Shown here one piece after another: positions 26,322 to 36,729 of a stretch of DNA of 64,000 nucleotides (within the stretch, counting starts at the first letter, position 1; each line of letters starts with the position of its first letter). The DNA is taken from positions 1 to 64,000 of the forward strand of contig OMJM01000044.1 of assembly GCA_900299345.1 (NCBI GenBank). Direction: 5' to 3'. The DNA is from a bacterium (GTDB lineage: Bacteria; Fibrobacterota; Fibrobacteria; UBA11236). Under the pieces are notes generated by a model. The model saw nothing but the letters and a program-made list of their open reading frames with translations. It did no database searches and had not been told where the DNA came from. Made by a program: the position numbers and the translations under genes.

Positions 26322-27318
26322 GCCGTGGTTCTGGGTACGCTTGTTGATTGTGGCGGCCGTGTTGTATTGGGTTGTGGCGCACAATGGCCGCGAGCGGATT
26401 GCGCAGGCCTTGCTGGGGGCGGATCCGAAATGGGCGTTCGCTGCGGCAGTGTGTTTTTTCCTCTCTATCGTTGCGGGGGCGTATCAGTGGCATTTGCTGT
26501 TGAAGTTTCAGGGAATCGAATACGGATTCGGCGGCTGTTTCCGTTCCTACTACGCGGGACTGTTCCTCAATAATTTTCTGCCGGGTACCGTGGGCGGGGA
26601 CGCCTTGCGCGTGTGGGACGTGCATCGCAGCGAAGCCACGGGCGTGGGTCGCGCCGCAGCGGCCACGTTTCTGGATCGGCTGCTCGGATTCAGCGCACTG
26701 GCCTTCTTTTCCCTGCTGGCGCTGGCCTATGAGTTTCACCGCAACGAATTGCCCGCCGATCTTCTCCGTCATCTGCTCTGGTCGGTGGGTTCGGTGTCAT
26801 TGGCGTTTCTTCTTCTCCTGTTGCCCCTGCTGAGTCGTCGTACCTCGAAAGTCCTGCATGCCATTATCCGCGCCCTCGGATTTCAAAAACTGGACGCCGC
26901 GTACGCCAAGGCGCAGGATTCCCTTGTGGCGTACAAGGCGCGGTGGGGTAATATGGGATCGGTGTTTGTCCTTGCCTGTGTGGTCCAGTTTCTTCGCGTG
27001 GGGGTGCATGCGCTCAGCGCATGGGCATTGCATCTTTCCCTGGCACCGACGCTGTTCTTTTCCTTTGTGCCGCTGATCGCTTTGGCGGCTGTTCTGCCAT
27101 TGAACGTCGGTGGTTGGGGGCTGCCGCAAGGCCTGGGAGCATATCTCTACGCACTGCCGGGAGTTTTCTCGATTTCAGCAGGTTCCGTGCTGGATGTGCG
27201 TTCCGCCGCGGCTGCACTGACGTTTCTTCCCACCGCCATCGGCATGGTTGTTATGCTCGGGGGCGGATTCTACTTTGTCTTCCGTCCTTCATCTTCAGCA
27301 CAGGGGCGTGCGGCCTGA
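26314..27318 (+). CDS. UPF0104 / LPG-synthase-like integral membrane protein, possible flippase
   Basis: Membrane protein of the lysylphosphatidylglycerol-synthetase transmembrane (UPF0104, AglD-like) family, whose members often accompany glycosyltransferases and may flip or handle lipid-linked sugars. About eight hydrophobic segments are visible. The family motif FLNNFLPGTVGGDALRVW occurs near residue 80, and LNVGGWGLPQGLGAYLY occurs near residue 265. The GTG at 26314 overlaps the stop of the GT4 gene by 8 bases and is preferred over 26278. No catalytic aminoacyl-transfer domain is attached. Confidence 0.82.
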   Translation: MHKPWFWVRLLIVAAVLYWVVAHNGRERIAQALLGADPKWAFAAAVCFFLSIVAGAYQWHLLLKFQGIEYGFGGCFRSYYAGLFLNNFLPGTVGGDALRVWDVHRSEATGVGRAAAATFLDRLLGFSALAFFSLLALAYEFHRNELPADLLRHLLWSVGSVSLAFLLLLLPLLSRRTSKVLHAIIRALGFQKLDAAYAKAQDSLVAYKARWGNMGSVFVLACVVQFLRVGVHALSAWALHLSLAPTLFFSFVPLIALAAVLPLNVGGWGLPQGLGAYLYALPGVFSISAGSVLDVRSAAAALTFLPTAIGMVVMLGGGFYFVFRPSSSAQGRAA

Positions 27319-28268
27319 TGCAACTTTCCATCCTGATTCCCGCTTACAACGAAGTCGAAAGCCTCCCGCATTTGCTGGAAGAAATCCGTGTCGTGTGCGA
27401 ACGGGAGAAAATCGAATACGAGGTGCTGGTCATGGACGACGGCAGCACCGACGGCACTTTCGACAAGGCGCGCGAAATCAGCGCGAAGGACAATCGAATC
27501 CACGCCTTGCGTTTCCGGCGCAACAGTGGAAAAGCCGCGGCGCTGGCCGAAGGCTTCCGCCGCGTGCGAGGCCGCTATGTGATCACCATGGACGCCGATT
27601 TGCAGGATAATCCTTCCGAAATCCCCGGCTTGATCCGCATGCTGGACGAGGGAGCCGATCTGGTTTCCGGCTGGAAGAAAATCCGGCACGATCCCTGGCA
27701 CAAGACCGTGCCGTCCAAGCTGTTCAACGCCGTGACCAGCGCCGTTTCCGGAGTCAAACTGCACGACTTCAATTGCGGGCTCAAGGCGTATCGCTCCGAA
27801 GTGGTGAAAAGTGTGGAGCTGTACGGGGAGTTTCATCGCTATATCCCCATGCTGGCGCATTGGAACGGCTTCAATCACATTGAAGAAAAGGTCGTGGAGC
27901 ATCGCGCACGCCAGTTCGGCCATTCCAAGTATGGATGGGCGCGACTGACCAATGGCTTGTTCGATTTGGTCACCTTGGTGTTCCTTCATCGCTACACCCG
28001 CCGCCCACTCCACCTTTTCGGGTTGATGGGTCTGATTTTCGCGATGGCGGGTCTTTTTGTGTTGGCCGGCTTCGGCATCAGTTGGGCTGTGACAGGACAA
28101 TTGCATGTCCGTCCCATGATGCTGGCGGGCGCCGCTTCCGTGATCGTCGGCATCCAGTTCATTTCCATCGGCTTGCTGGGGGAGATGCTCAACCAGCGTT
28201 TCGCACCCGCGACACCCCCACCGATTGCCGCCGTGACTCCGGGGTGCCCTGCCGGAACCGGCGCATGA
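27318..28268 (+). CDS. Polyprenyl-phosphate glycosyltransferase, GT2 (GtrB/ArnC-like)
   Basis: Family 2 glycosyltransferase that probably loads a sugar onto undecaprenyl phosphate. The GT-A domain has ILIPAYNEVESLPHLL, VMDDGSTDGT and the DXD-type MDADLQDNP. Two C-terminal membrane helices (about residues 235-295) match GtrB/ArnC/DPM-type enzymes. The ATG at 27318 overlaps the TGA of the preceding gene; the ORF-track start at 27021 lies inside that gene. Length 316 residues, with an unusual Pro/Thr/Ala-rich tail. Confidence 0.88.
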   Translation: MQLSILIPAYNEVESLPHLLEEIRVVCEREKIEYEVLVMDDGSTDGTFDKAREISAKDNRIHALRFRRNSGKAAALAEGFRRVRGRYVITMDADLQDNPSEIPGLIRMLDEGADLVSGWKKIRHDPWHKTVPSKLFNAVTSAVSGVKLHDFNCGLKAYRSEVVKSVELYGEFHRYIPMLAHWNGFNHIEEKVVEHRARQFGHSKYGWARLTNGLFDLVTLVFLHRYTRRPLHLFGLMGLIFAMAGLFVLAGFGISWAVTGQLHVRPMMLAGAASVIVGIQFISIGLLGEMLNQRFAPATPPPIAAVTPGCPAGTGA

Positions 28269-29149
28269 AGGTTCTCGTCACGGGTTGCAACGGCCTGCTC
28301 GGCCAGAATTTATTGCGTGCGGCCGGAGCCACGGGAATGGAACTCGCAGGCATGGGCATTGAGCCCGAACCCCTGCTGTCCCAACAACTTTCCGGCGGCT
28401 ATCAGAAAGTGGATCTCGGTGATCGCGCCGCGTTGCTATCTGCGGTCGAAAAATCCAAACCGGATTTCATCATCAATGCCGCAGCCATGACCGACGTGGA
28501 CGCATGCGAACGCAATCCCGAATTGAACGATCGCATCAACCGCGACATGGTGGGGTGGCTGGCCGGAACCGGCATTCCCCTGGTGCAGATTTCGAGTGAC
28601 TATGTGTTCGACGGTGTTGCCGGGCCTTACGCAGAAAATGCAGCCACAGCTCCGCTGAGCCGGTATGGCCGCGCCAAGCTGGAATCCGAAATGCTGGCAT
28701 TGGCGGTATCGCCCCTTTCGTTGGTGTTGCGCACGATGCTGTTGTGGGGCCGGGGGAAAGGCGCCAAGAAAAGTTTCACGGATTTCGTGAGAGAAAGCCT
28801 GGCCGCCGGAAAGACCGTGCGTATCGTCACCGATCAGTGGGGAAATCCGACATTGGCGAACGATTTGGCTGACGCCGTGTGGGCCTTGATTGCCGGGAAA
28901 CGCGCGGGCTTGTATCATGCCGCGGGAACGGATTGGATGAGCCGATTCGATTGGGCGGTCGAAGTGGCCAAGTTTTACGGCTTGGACGCATCTTTGATTC
29001 AACCGGCGGTCACGGCTGATTTGAAGCAGGATGCAACCCGACCCCTGCGCTCGGGATTGATCTGCGATAAGCTGGCGCGGGACGCTGGGGTTCGTTTGCG
29101 CGGATTGCGTGAACAGCTGGCATGGCACCGCGATGCGGGAGAGGTTTGA
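28265..29149 (+). CDS. RfbD-like dTDP-4-dehydrorhamnose reductase / SDR
   Basis: Extended short-chain dehydrogenase of the RmlD type that reduces a 4-keto nucleotide sugar, such as dTDP-4-dehydrorhamnose. It has the Rossmann motif VTGCNGLLGQNLL, IINAAAMTDVDACE, SSDYVFDGVAGPYAE and the catalytic YGRAKLESE (YxxxK). The ATG at 28265 forms an ATGA overlap with the upstream GT2 gene. Length 294 residues. No rmlA, rmlB or rmlC is nearby, so a different 4-keto sugar substrate cannot be excluded. Confidence 0.85.
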   Translation: MKVLVTGCNGLLGQNLLRAAGATGMELAGMGIEPEPLLSQQLSGGYQKVDLGDRAALLSAVEKSKPDFIINAAAMTDVDACERNPELNDRINRDMVGWLAGTGIPLVQISSDYVFDGVAGPYAENAATAPLSRYGRAKLESEMLALAVSPLSLVLRTMLLWGRGKGAKKSFTDFVRESLAAGKTVRIVTDQWGNPTLANDLADAVWALIAGKRAGLYHAAGTDWMSRFDWAVEVAKFYGLDASLIQPAVTADLKQDATRPLRSGLICDKLARDAGVRLRGLREQLAWHRDAGEV

Positions 29150-29150
29150 G

Positions 29151-29861
29151 ATGGCCGGAAAAGTTTTGATTGTGATGCCTACTTACAACGAGATCGACAA
29201 TCTTCCGCGCATGCTGCCCGCGCTGGAGGCACTGAATCTCGGGCTGGAGATTCTGATCATCGACGACGGATCACCGGACGGCACCGGAAATTGGGTGAAG
29301 GGACAGCAGACCACGCGGCCGCATTTGCATTTAATCGAACGATCCGGAAAACTCGGATTAGGATCCGCCTATGTGCGCGGTTTCCGCTTCGCGCTGGAAA
29401 AAGGTTACGACTTCGTGTTTGAGATGGATGCTGATTTTTCCCACGATCCTTCTTACATCCCCGAATTTCTCGAGACCATCAAGGAATGCGATTTGGTGCT
29501 GGGAAGCCGCTATATCAACGGTGTCACCGTGGTGAACTGGCCCATGAGCCGGTTGTTGCTCAGCTATTTCGCCAATATGTATGCGCGCTGGGTCACGGGA
29601 CTGCCCTTGCGCGATGTGACCGGCGGGTTCAAGTGTTTCCGCGCCGAGGCGTTGCGCAAGCTCAATCTGGATCGCGTCCATTCCGACGGCTATTCGTTTC
29701 AGATCGAGGTCAATTACAAGCTCTGGAAAAGTGGGTGTCGTATCCGTGAAATCCCGATTCTCTTCAAGGATCGCGTGGCCGGAGTGTCCAAGATGTCCAG
29801 CAAGATCATCCGCGAAGCCCTGCTCCTCATCATCCGCATCCGCCTCGGAGGCGCGCGGTGA
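29151..29861 (+). CDS. Dolichyl-phosphate-mannose-synthase-like GT2
   Basis: Soluble DPM1-like family 2 glycosyltransferase. Landmarks are VMPTYNEIDNLPRML, IIDDGSPDGTG, FEMDADFSHDP (DXD) and RDVTGGFKCFRAEAL. It lacks C-terminal membrane helices, as in DPM1-like and actinobacterial Ppm1 catalytic domains. The ATG at 29151 has GGGAGAGG upstream and one base after the preceding stop; length 236 residues. It probably makes a polyprenyl-phosphate sugar donor for the DUF2723 enzyme or another GT-C transferase. Confidence 0.88.
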   Translation: MAGKVLIVMPTYNEIDNLPRMLPALEALNLGLEILIIDDGSPDGTGNWVKGQQTTRPHLHLIERSGKLGLGSAYVRGFRFALEKGYDFVFEMDADFSHDPSYIPEFLETIKECDLVLGSRYINGVTVVNWPMSRLLLSYFANMYARWVTGLPLRDVTGGFKCFRAEALRKLNLDRVHSDGYSFQIEVNYKLWKSGCRIREIPILFKDRVAGVSKMSSKIIREALLLIIRIRLGGAR

Positions 29862-31474
29862 CAGTTGCCGGCCCGCGCGGCCCCGGCATTTCGGTGATCA
29901 TCGTTTCCTACAACGTGCGGGAAATTCTCGACGCGTGCCTTCAGAGCGTGTATCATGCCGCGGCCCGTTTTTCCGGAACCGTGGAAGTCATCGTCTTCGA
30001 CAATGAATCTCGCGACGGTACAGTGTCCTTGCTCAAGCCGCGCTGGCCCGAGGCGACGTGGATTTCCTCGGATCGCAATCTCGGCTTCGGTTCCGGTTGC
30101 AACCGCGGCGCAGCTGTGGCCACGCAGCCGTTGTTGCTGTTCCTCAATCCCGACACCTTGATGCGCGAAGACACGCTACAGGTGATGTGGGATTTTTTCC
30201 GGTCGCACGCTGACGCGGGCGTGGCTGGATGCAAGATCGTCAATCGCGACGGCAGCCTGCAGCTGGCCTGCAAGCGCAGTTTCCCTTCGCCGCGCGTGGC
30301 GGCCTTCAAGCTCATCGGTCTGGGTAGCCTGTTTCCCAAGAGCCGTGTGTTCGGCCGCTATAATCTGACCTATCTCGATGAGAACACCACCCACGAGGTG
30401 GATGCGGTGTCTGGGTCTTTCCTCTGCATTTCTTCGGAACTGTTCCGTGAGATCGGCGGTTTTGACGAGGACTTCTTCATGTACGGCGAGGATCTGGATT
30501 TGTGCTTCCGCGCCAAGTTGCTCGGAAAGCGCAATTATTACCACCCGATCACGCAAGTGATCCATTTCAAGGGCGAGAGCGCGAAGAGCCGTCCGCTCGG
30601 CTCCTTCCTCGACTTCCACGCCGCCATGGTGATTTTTTCCAAGAAGCATCTGGAGTTGCGGGCGCTTCCCCTGATCTTGCTCAACGCGGGCGTGGCGATT
30701 CTGGCGCTGGCCAAATTCATTTCTTCCAGGTTCCAAAAATGGCCGCGTTGGTTTGCCGATTTGCTGATCGTCAATCTGGTCTTGGGCGTTGTCGCGTATG
30801 TGTATGTTCACGCCAAAGGACACACGCTTTTCTCCTTTATAGAACCTTCGGTGTACGTATTCTGGAATGTGTTGACTTCGCTGGCCGTGGTGCTGCCGCT
30901 GGCTTATGCGGGTGAGTACGGGAGCGGGCCGGCGAGGCCCCGCAAGGTGTTTCTTTCCGTCGGTATTTCCTTCCTGGCCGTGTTCTCACTCAGTTTTTTC
31001 ATGAAGGAGCACGCTTATTCCCGCGTGGTGTTCGCAATCAGTTCCGTGTTGAGTGCCGCTCTGCTCACGAGCTGGCGGCTGGCGGGCAGCCACGGGGGAC
31101 GGTTCTGGCGCAAGGTCGTGGGCGGTGTCAAGCGCGTGGTCATCTTGGGAACGGCCGCGCGGGCGAGAACACTGGCGGCTCTCATCCAGAATGAAACTTT
31201 GGAAGGCTATGAATGCGTGGGTTTCATTCACTTTCCCGCCGGGCCCGTGCCGCAGGAAGTGCGCGCCAATGTGATTGGCGATCTGGAGACCCTGCCGACT
31301 CTCGCGCGCAAACTGGATTTGCAGGCGGTGATCATCGCGCTGGATGAGGGAACCTATCCTGCCGCGCTTCGAGTGCTTGCGGCGCACGGCGCAGGCTCAT
31401 TGGAGATTAAAATGCTGGTGGGAGATCCGGAACCCGGCAAAAACTCCCTGATAGACCTGAATTTCCGAAATTAA
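29858..31474 (+). CDS. GT2 fused to a WbaP/WcaJ-like membrane and Rossmann region
   Basis: The N-terminal 270 residues form a rhamnosyltransferase-like GT2 ([53 protein letters not shown]). A long hydrophobic section with five or six membrane helices follows (about 265-410). A nucleotide-binding-like domain comes last (about 425-538; [19 protein letters not shown]). The last two parts resemble the non-catalytic N-terminal half of polyprenyl glycosylphosphotransferases such as WcaJ, but the catalytic sugar-transferase domain is absent. It overlaps the previous gene by 4 bases and ends the glycosylation run. Confidence 0.75.
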   Translation: MTVAGPRGPGISVIIVSYNVREILDACLQSVYHAAARFSGTVEVIVFDNESRDGTVSLLKPRWPEATWISSDRNLGFGSGCNRGAAVATQPLLLFLNPDTLMREDTLQVMWDFFRSHADAGVAGCKIVNRDGSLQLACKRSFPSPRVAAFKLIGLGSLFPKSRVFGRYNLTYLDENTTHEVDAVSGSFLCISSELFREIGGFDEDFFMYGEDLDLCFRAKLLGKRNYYHPITQVIHFKGESAKSRPLGSFLDFHAAMVIFSKKHLELRALPLILLNAGVAILALAKFISSRFQKWPRWFADLLIVNLVLGVVAYVYVHAKGHTLFSFIEPSVYVFWNVLTSLAVVLPLAYAGEYGSGPARPRKVFLSVGISFLAVFSLSFFMKEHAYSRVVFAISSVLSAALLTSWRLAGSHGGRFWRKVVGGVKRVVILGTAARARTLAALIQNETLEGYECVGFIHFPAGPVPQEVRANVIGDLETLPTLARKLDLQAVIIALDEGTYPAALRVLAAHGAGSLEIKMLVGDPEPGKNSLIDLNFRN

Positions 31475-31532
31475 TCGCGTTTTACGGCACAAGGGGAAGG
31501 ATTACATTTCCCCATCAAAGAAGGAATTGTTC

Positions 31533-32489
31533 ATGTCCATCCCCAAGGGACCTCATCTCGAATTCGAACAGCCGGTCGTGGAACTGGCGGTCAAGATCGA
31601 AGACCTCCTCAAGACCGGGGAAATCACCAACAAGGATGTTGAAGACCTCATCGCGAAGAAGGAGGCGCTGCAGCGGAAAATCGCGGGTAAAATGACCTCC
31701 TGGAATCGCGTTGAACTTGCGCGACGTCCTTCCCGGCCCTATACGCTCGACTACATCCAGCGCCTGTGCACCGATTTCGTGGAGTTGCGTGGAGACCGTT
31801 GTTTCGGGGACGATCCGGCGCTGGTGACCGGACTGGCGCGGCTCGGCGATGTCAGCGTGGTGGTGATGGGCCAGCAAAAGGGTCGCGACACCAAGGAAAG
31901 CATTCGGCGCAACTTCGGCATGGCGCATCCTGAGGGTTACCGAAAGGCCCTGCGTTGCATGAAGATGGCGGAGAAATTCAACCTGCCCATCATCGCCTTC
32001 ATCGACACTCCTGGCGCGTTTCCGGGGATTGGTGCCGAAGAGCGCGGACAGGCCGAAGCCATCGCCCGCAACCTGATGGAAATGGCCGTGCTCAAAACCC
32101 CGATCATCGCCGTGGTGATTGGCGAGGGTGCCAGTGGCGGTGCATTGGGCATCGGTGTGGCCGATCGCATTCTCATGCTGGAGAACGCATGGTTTGGCGT
32201 CATCTCCCCGGAATCCTGCAGCGCCATTCTGTGGGGCGACAGCAGCAAGAAACAGGATTTGAGCGGGACGATGAAGATCACAGCCACGGACTTGAAGGAG
32301 TTGAAGATCGTTGACCGGATCGTCAAGGAACCTCTGGGCGGAGCGCATTGGGATCCCGATTCCATGTACGATATGCTGAAGAGCGTGCTCGTGGAGGAAC
32401 TGGAAGCATTGCGCGGGGTGACATCCGAAGAGCTGGTGGAAAAAAGAATGGCCAAGTACGCGGGCATGGCCCGATTTTCGGAGAAATGA
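31533..32489 (+). CDS. accA: Acetyl-CoA carboxylase carboxyltransferase subunit alpha
   Basis: With AccD, transfers CO2 from carboxybiotin to acetyl-CoA, giving malonyl-CoA for fatty-acid synthesis. The N-terminus [17 protein letters not shown], the central [44 protein letters not shown] and [15 protein letters not shown] are characteristic. The ATG at 31533 follows AAGGAA, so the ORF-track TTG (31527) is not needed. Length 318 residues. accD is not in the window. It heads the accA-accB-accC-dapA cluster. Confidence 0.97.
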   Translation: MSIPKGPHLEFEQPVVELAVKIEDLLKTGEITNKDVEDLIAKKEALQRKIAGKMTSWNRVELARRPSRPYTLDYIQRLCTDFVELRGDRCFGDDPALVTGLARLGDVSVVVMGQQKGRDTKESIRRNFGMAHPEGYRKALRCMKMAEKFNLPIIAFIDTPGAFPGIGAEERGQAEAIARNLMEMAVLKTPIIAVVIGEGASGGALGIGVADRILMLENAWFGVISPESCSAILWGDSSKKQDLSGTMKITATDLKELKIVDRIVKEPLGGAHWDPDSMYDMLKSVLVEELEALRGVTSEELVEKRMAKYAGMARFSEK

Positions 32490-32491
32490 TC

Positions 32492-32743
32492 ATGGTGGAT
32501 GCACAGTTGCTGGAAATTCTTTGTTGTCCAGAGACCAAGCAGGATCTCACATTGGCCTCCGCAGAGTTCGTCGGCGAATTGAATGGCCGCATTGAAGCGG
32601 GGACGCTGAAGAACCGCGCCGGACAACCGGTGAAGGAAAAAATGGAAGCAGGCCTTCTTCGCGCCGATAAGAAGTTTCTGTATCCCATCCGCGAAGATAT
32701 TCCCATCATGCTGATCGACGAGGCCATTCCGGTCGGCCCATGA
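32492..32743 (+). CDS. Trm112/UPF0434 family small protein
   Basis: YcaR/Trm112p-like protein of 83 residues. It has LLEILCCPETKQDLTL at the start and the conserved C-terminal LYPIREDIPIMLIDEA. In other organisms Trm112 activates methyltransferases; the bacterial homologue's role is not settled. It keeps only one Cys cluster, so the zinc site may be lost. Starts at 32486 (ATGA overlap with accA) or 32492 are both possible. Its place inside an acc cluster is unusual. Confidence 0.82.
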   Translation: MVDAQLLEILCCPETKQDLTLASAEFVGELNGRIEAGTLKNRAGQPVKEKMEAGLLRADKKFLYPIREDIPIMLIDEAIPVGP

Positions 32744-33429
32744 GCATTCATTATGCATTCGAGGAACTGGATCGGAAGTTTCCCGACGACAGCCTCGCAT
32801 TTGCGCGCATTGGTGAGGCGCTGATCCGGGAAGAGAGAACCGCCGAAGCGATTCGCATGCTCACCAGTGGAACGTCGCGCTACCCCCGCTACATCACGGG
32901 ACTTCTGGTGTTGGCGCGGGCCTACAAGGCCGCGGATCGCACAGCCGAAGCCAAATCCGAACTGGAAAAAGTCCTGCGTCTGGATGCGAATTGTCCCGCC
33001 GCGCTGAACATGCTGGCCGGAATCGCGGAAGCGTCTGGCGAACCCGCCGAGCGGCTGCGTCATCTGGAAGTCCTTCTCCGGCAGGAGCCGTGGGACGAGG
33101 GGTTTCGGGCGGTTCAGCAGCGCATTTTCAAGCCGGTGGAAAAGCCCAAATCGCCGTCCGTGGTGGCACGCGTCGATCACCTGACCAAGGTCGATCCCGT
33201 AATTGCCAAAATCCGCGAGGAAGAAGCGGAAGAAGAGTTCGAAGACGAGGGTTCCGACCCCTTTCCGAACGTTGCCACGGTCACTTTGGCCGAGATATAT
33301 TTGCAACAAGGCCTGAAAGAACAGGCCCTGCAGATTTACCGTCAGCTCGTGGAGCGTCAGCCGGACAACGAAGCGGCCCAAAAACGTCTCCGGGAGCTTG
33401 AAGCCTCCACGAACGGCGAAAAAACGTAA
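32740..33429 (+). CDS. TPR-repeat protein in the acc cluster
   Basis: 229-residue helical protein with tetratricopeptide-like repeats (SLAFARIGEALIREERTAEAIRMLTSG; ITGLLVLARAYKAADRTAEAKSELEKVLRLD), an acidic low-complexity linker (EEEAEEEFEDEG), and a C-terminal repeat (LAEIYLQQGLKEQALQIYRQLVERQP). No signal peptide. The ATGA overlap with the Trm112-like gene and one-base spacing to accB indicate co-translation. Function is unknown. Confidence 0.75.
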   Translation: MSIHYAFEELDRKFPDDSLAFARIGEALIREERTAEAIRMLTSGTSRYPRYITGLLVLARAYKAADRTAEAKSELEKVLRLDANCPAALNMLAGIAEASGEPAERLRHLEVLLRQEPWDEGFRAVQQRIFKPVEKPKSPSVVARVDHLTKVDPVIAKIREEEAEEEFEDEGSDPFPNVATVTLAEIYLQQGLKEQALQIYRQLVERQPDNEAAQKRLRELEASTNGEKT

Positions 33430-33430
33430 G

Positions 33431-33922
33431 ATGGCTGACCGAAAGGGAAACAAGGTCATGGAACTTTCCGATGTAACACAGCTGGTCAAGTTGCTCGACA
33501 AGAGCGGCCTTTCGGAGCTCCGTTTCAATGATGGGACTTCGAGCGTCGTGCTCAAGAAGGAAACCCATGTCATGGGCGTTCCCATGGTGGCCGCTCCCGT
33601 GGCGCAGGCCGCGCCTGTGGCCACTCCTGCTGCGGCTCCGTCGGCGCCTGCTGCGGCCGCCCCCAAGAGCGCCGCGCCCAAGTACAAGGAAATCACCTCG
33701 CCCATGGTCGGGACCTTCTACGCCAGTCCGTCACCGGGCGCTCCCGCCTTTGTCTCCGCCGGCTCCGTGGTGAAGCCGGGTCAGGTGTTGTGTGTCATCG
33801 AGGCCATGAAGATCATGAACGAGATCGAATCCGACGTTTCCGGCGAGGTCATGGAAGTGTGCGTGGCCAACGAAACACCGGTGGAATACGGAACCGTCCT
33901 TTTCCGCGTCAAGCCCGCCTGA
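33431..33922 (+). CDS. accB: Biotin carboxyl carrier protein of acetyl-CoA carboxylase
   Basis: Carries the biotin that shuttles carboxyl groups between AccC and AccA/AccD. The N-terminal recognition segment is followed by a Pro/Ala linker (about residues 50-85) and the biotinyl domain with [13 protein letters not shown], whose Lys in EAMKIM is the biotinylation site. The thumb-like segment [15 protein letters not shown] is also typical of AccB. Starts at 33431 or 33458 are both possible. Length 163 residues. Immediately precedes accC. Confidence 0.96.
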   Translation: MADRKGNKVMELSDVTQLVKLLDKSGLSELRFNDGTSSVVLKKETHVMGVPMVAAPVAQAAPVATPAAAPSAPAAAAPKSAAPKYKEITSPMVGTFYASPSPGAPAFVSAGSVVKPGQVLCVIEAMKIMNEIESDVSGEVMEVCVANETPVEYGTVLFRVKPA

Positions 33923-33924
33923 CC

Positions 33925-35292
<1,368 letters not shown>

Positions 35293-35295
35293 GTC

Positions 35296-36267
35296 GTGTC
35301 CGGTTCCAGAAGCATTTCCGCGGGTGCGGAGTTGCGCGGCGTTTGGCCTGCGCTGTTCACGCCGCTCAAGAACGACGATCCGAAGCGTTTGCGCAATTCG
35401 CTGGACTTTGACAAGGCCAGACTCATCATCGACGATCTCATCGCCGAGGGTGTGAGTGGTCTGGTTCCGGTGGGCACGACGGGGCAGAGCCCCACGGTCA
35501 GCACGGAGCAGCACCTCGATTTCATCCGCTTCACGGTGGACTACGTGAACGGCCGCGTGCCTGTGATCGCCGGAGCGGGATCGAACTCCACGCGCGAATC
35601 GGTGGACATGATCCAGTCCATCCTGAAGTCATTTGGTGACATGGCCGTGCTGTGCGTGACCGGGTATTACAACAACCCGCCGCAGGAAGGCCTGGCTGCG
35701 CATTACGAGACGCTGTCGCGTGAAACCGGCGCGAAGATCGTGTTGTACAACGTCCCGGCCCGCACGGCGAGCTACCTGGAGCCAGATACCCTGATTCGGC
35801 TTGCTTCGGATCGCAACATCATCGGCCTCAAGCAGGCGGTGGATTTCCGCAATCCCGGCAAGCATCGCGACGACACTGCGCGCGTGGTCCAATCCACCAA
35901 GAATCTGGACTTCGGTATTGTGAGTGGTGAGGACGACGGCGTGGCCGCCATGATGGAACTGGGCGGCGCGGGCGTCATCACGGCGAGCGGTTCGATTCCC
36001 GAAGCTTCACGGTTGTTCCTCAAGCTGGTTGCCGCATTCGCGTCAGGAAATTCAGCCCAGGCCAAGACCTTTCAGGACGAAATCATGGCGTTCGTTAAGT
36101 TGGTGTTCTCCCGGAAGAATCCGATTCCGCTGGGGACTTTCTTCAACTCACCGTTGTTCCTGCCGTTGGTTTCCGTTAGGGAGACGAAGGGCGGGGAGGA
36201 GTTGGAGAAGGAAATTCTGGCGTTTATTCGGGCGAAGGCTCCGTTGTTGGCGAAGTATCATCCGTAA
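35296..36267 (+). CDS. dapA: 4-hydroxy-tetrahydrodipicolinate synthase family protein (DapA-like)
   Basis: Class I aldolase that condenses pyruvate with aspartate semialdehyde in lysine/diaminopimelate synthesis. Landmarks are GVWPALFTPLKND, GTTGQSPTVSTEQHLDFI, CVTGYYNNPPQEGLAAHYETL, IVLYNVPARTASYL (catalytic Tyr) and NIIGLKQAV (Schiff-base Lys). At 323 residues it is slightly longer than E. coli DapA (292). It starts with GTG 3 bases after accC. Other members of the DapA/N-acetylneuraminate-lyase superfamily are possible, but the motifs favour DapA. Confidence 0.85.
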   Translation: MSGSRSISAGAELRGVWPALFTPLKNDDPKRLRNSLDFDKARLIIDDLIAEGVSGLVPVGTTGQSPTVSTEQHLDFIRFTVDYVNGRVPVIAGAGSNSTRESVDMIQSILKSFGDMAVLCVTGYYNNPPQEGLAAHYETLSRETGAKIVLYNVPARTASYLEPDTLIRLASDRNIIGLKQAVDFRNPGKHRDDTARVVQSTKNLDFGIVSGEDDGVAAMMELGGAGVITASGSIPEASRLFLKLVAAFASGNSAQAKTFQDEIMAFVKLVFSRKNPIPLGTFFNSPLFLPLVSVRETKGGEELEKEILAFIRAKAPLLAKYHP

Positions 36268-36296
36268 TTATTGATTTTGATACGCCGCTTCGAGCT

Positions 36297-36725
36297 TTAA
36301 ACCTTTTCCCAGTCCCGCACATCCCCCGCAACCATCCTGAACATCGGATGTGGCGTCGGGACCAAATCCTTGTGATGCACCTTGTGCCATTCCGGATTCC
36401 GTTTCTTCAACTTTCTTTCCAAATGCTCCCACTCGTACGCTAACTGGCCTTTTGTCTCCGAAATTTTTCCCGTCCATCGCTTCTTCTGAATCTTCGATCC
36501 GTCGAAGTTGTAACCGCGTCGCACAGCGTCCTCATGGATCACCGCGAGATACGTCGCGACTCCGGCGGCCGGATCGTCGAGTTGTTGGAAGCGTATCAGC
36601 TGGGGGTGATGCTTATAACCCTTGGTCTTGCCTTGTAGCACGGCTTGTGCCAGCAAGGTTTCGCGCCACAGGGCCACCAGTCCGGCGGGATCGAGGTGTT
36701 TTGGATGGAGGGTCCACAAGCGCAT
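36297..36725 (-). CDS. Pyrimidine-dimer DNA glycosylase (T4 endonuclease V family)
   Basis: Repairs UV-induced cyclobutane dimers by cutting the glycosyl bond and nicking DNA. The 142-residue protein begins MRLWTLHPKHLDPAGLVALWRETLLAQ, the family start, and continues with GKTKGYKHHPQLIRF and YLAVIHEDAVRRGYNFD. The N-terminal residue after Met removal is the usual nucleophile in this family (Thr in T4 endonuclease V); here it is Arg2. It lies 4 bases downstream of tsaE on the same strand and ends 29 bases from the convergent dapA. Confidence 0.82.
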   Translation of the reverse strand: MRLWTLHPKHLDPAGLVALWRETLLAQAVLQGKTKGYKHHPQLIRFQQLDDPAAGVATYLAVIHEDAVRRGYNFDGSKIQKKRWTGKISETKGQLAYEWEHLERKLKKRNPEWHKVHHKDLVPTPHPMFRMVAGDVRDWEKV

Positions 36726-36729
36726 GGGG

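Noticed and set aside
31493-31513. GGGGAA/TTCCCC hairpin in the accA leader as a regulatory structure
   Set aside because: Six base pairs with a nine-base loop and no following T-run; likely chance, as no known fatty-acid regulatory element is recognised.
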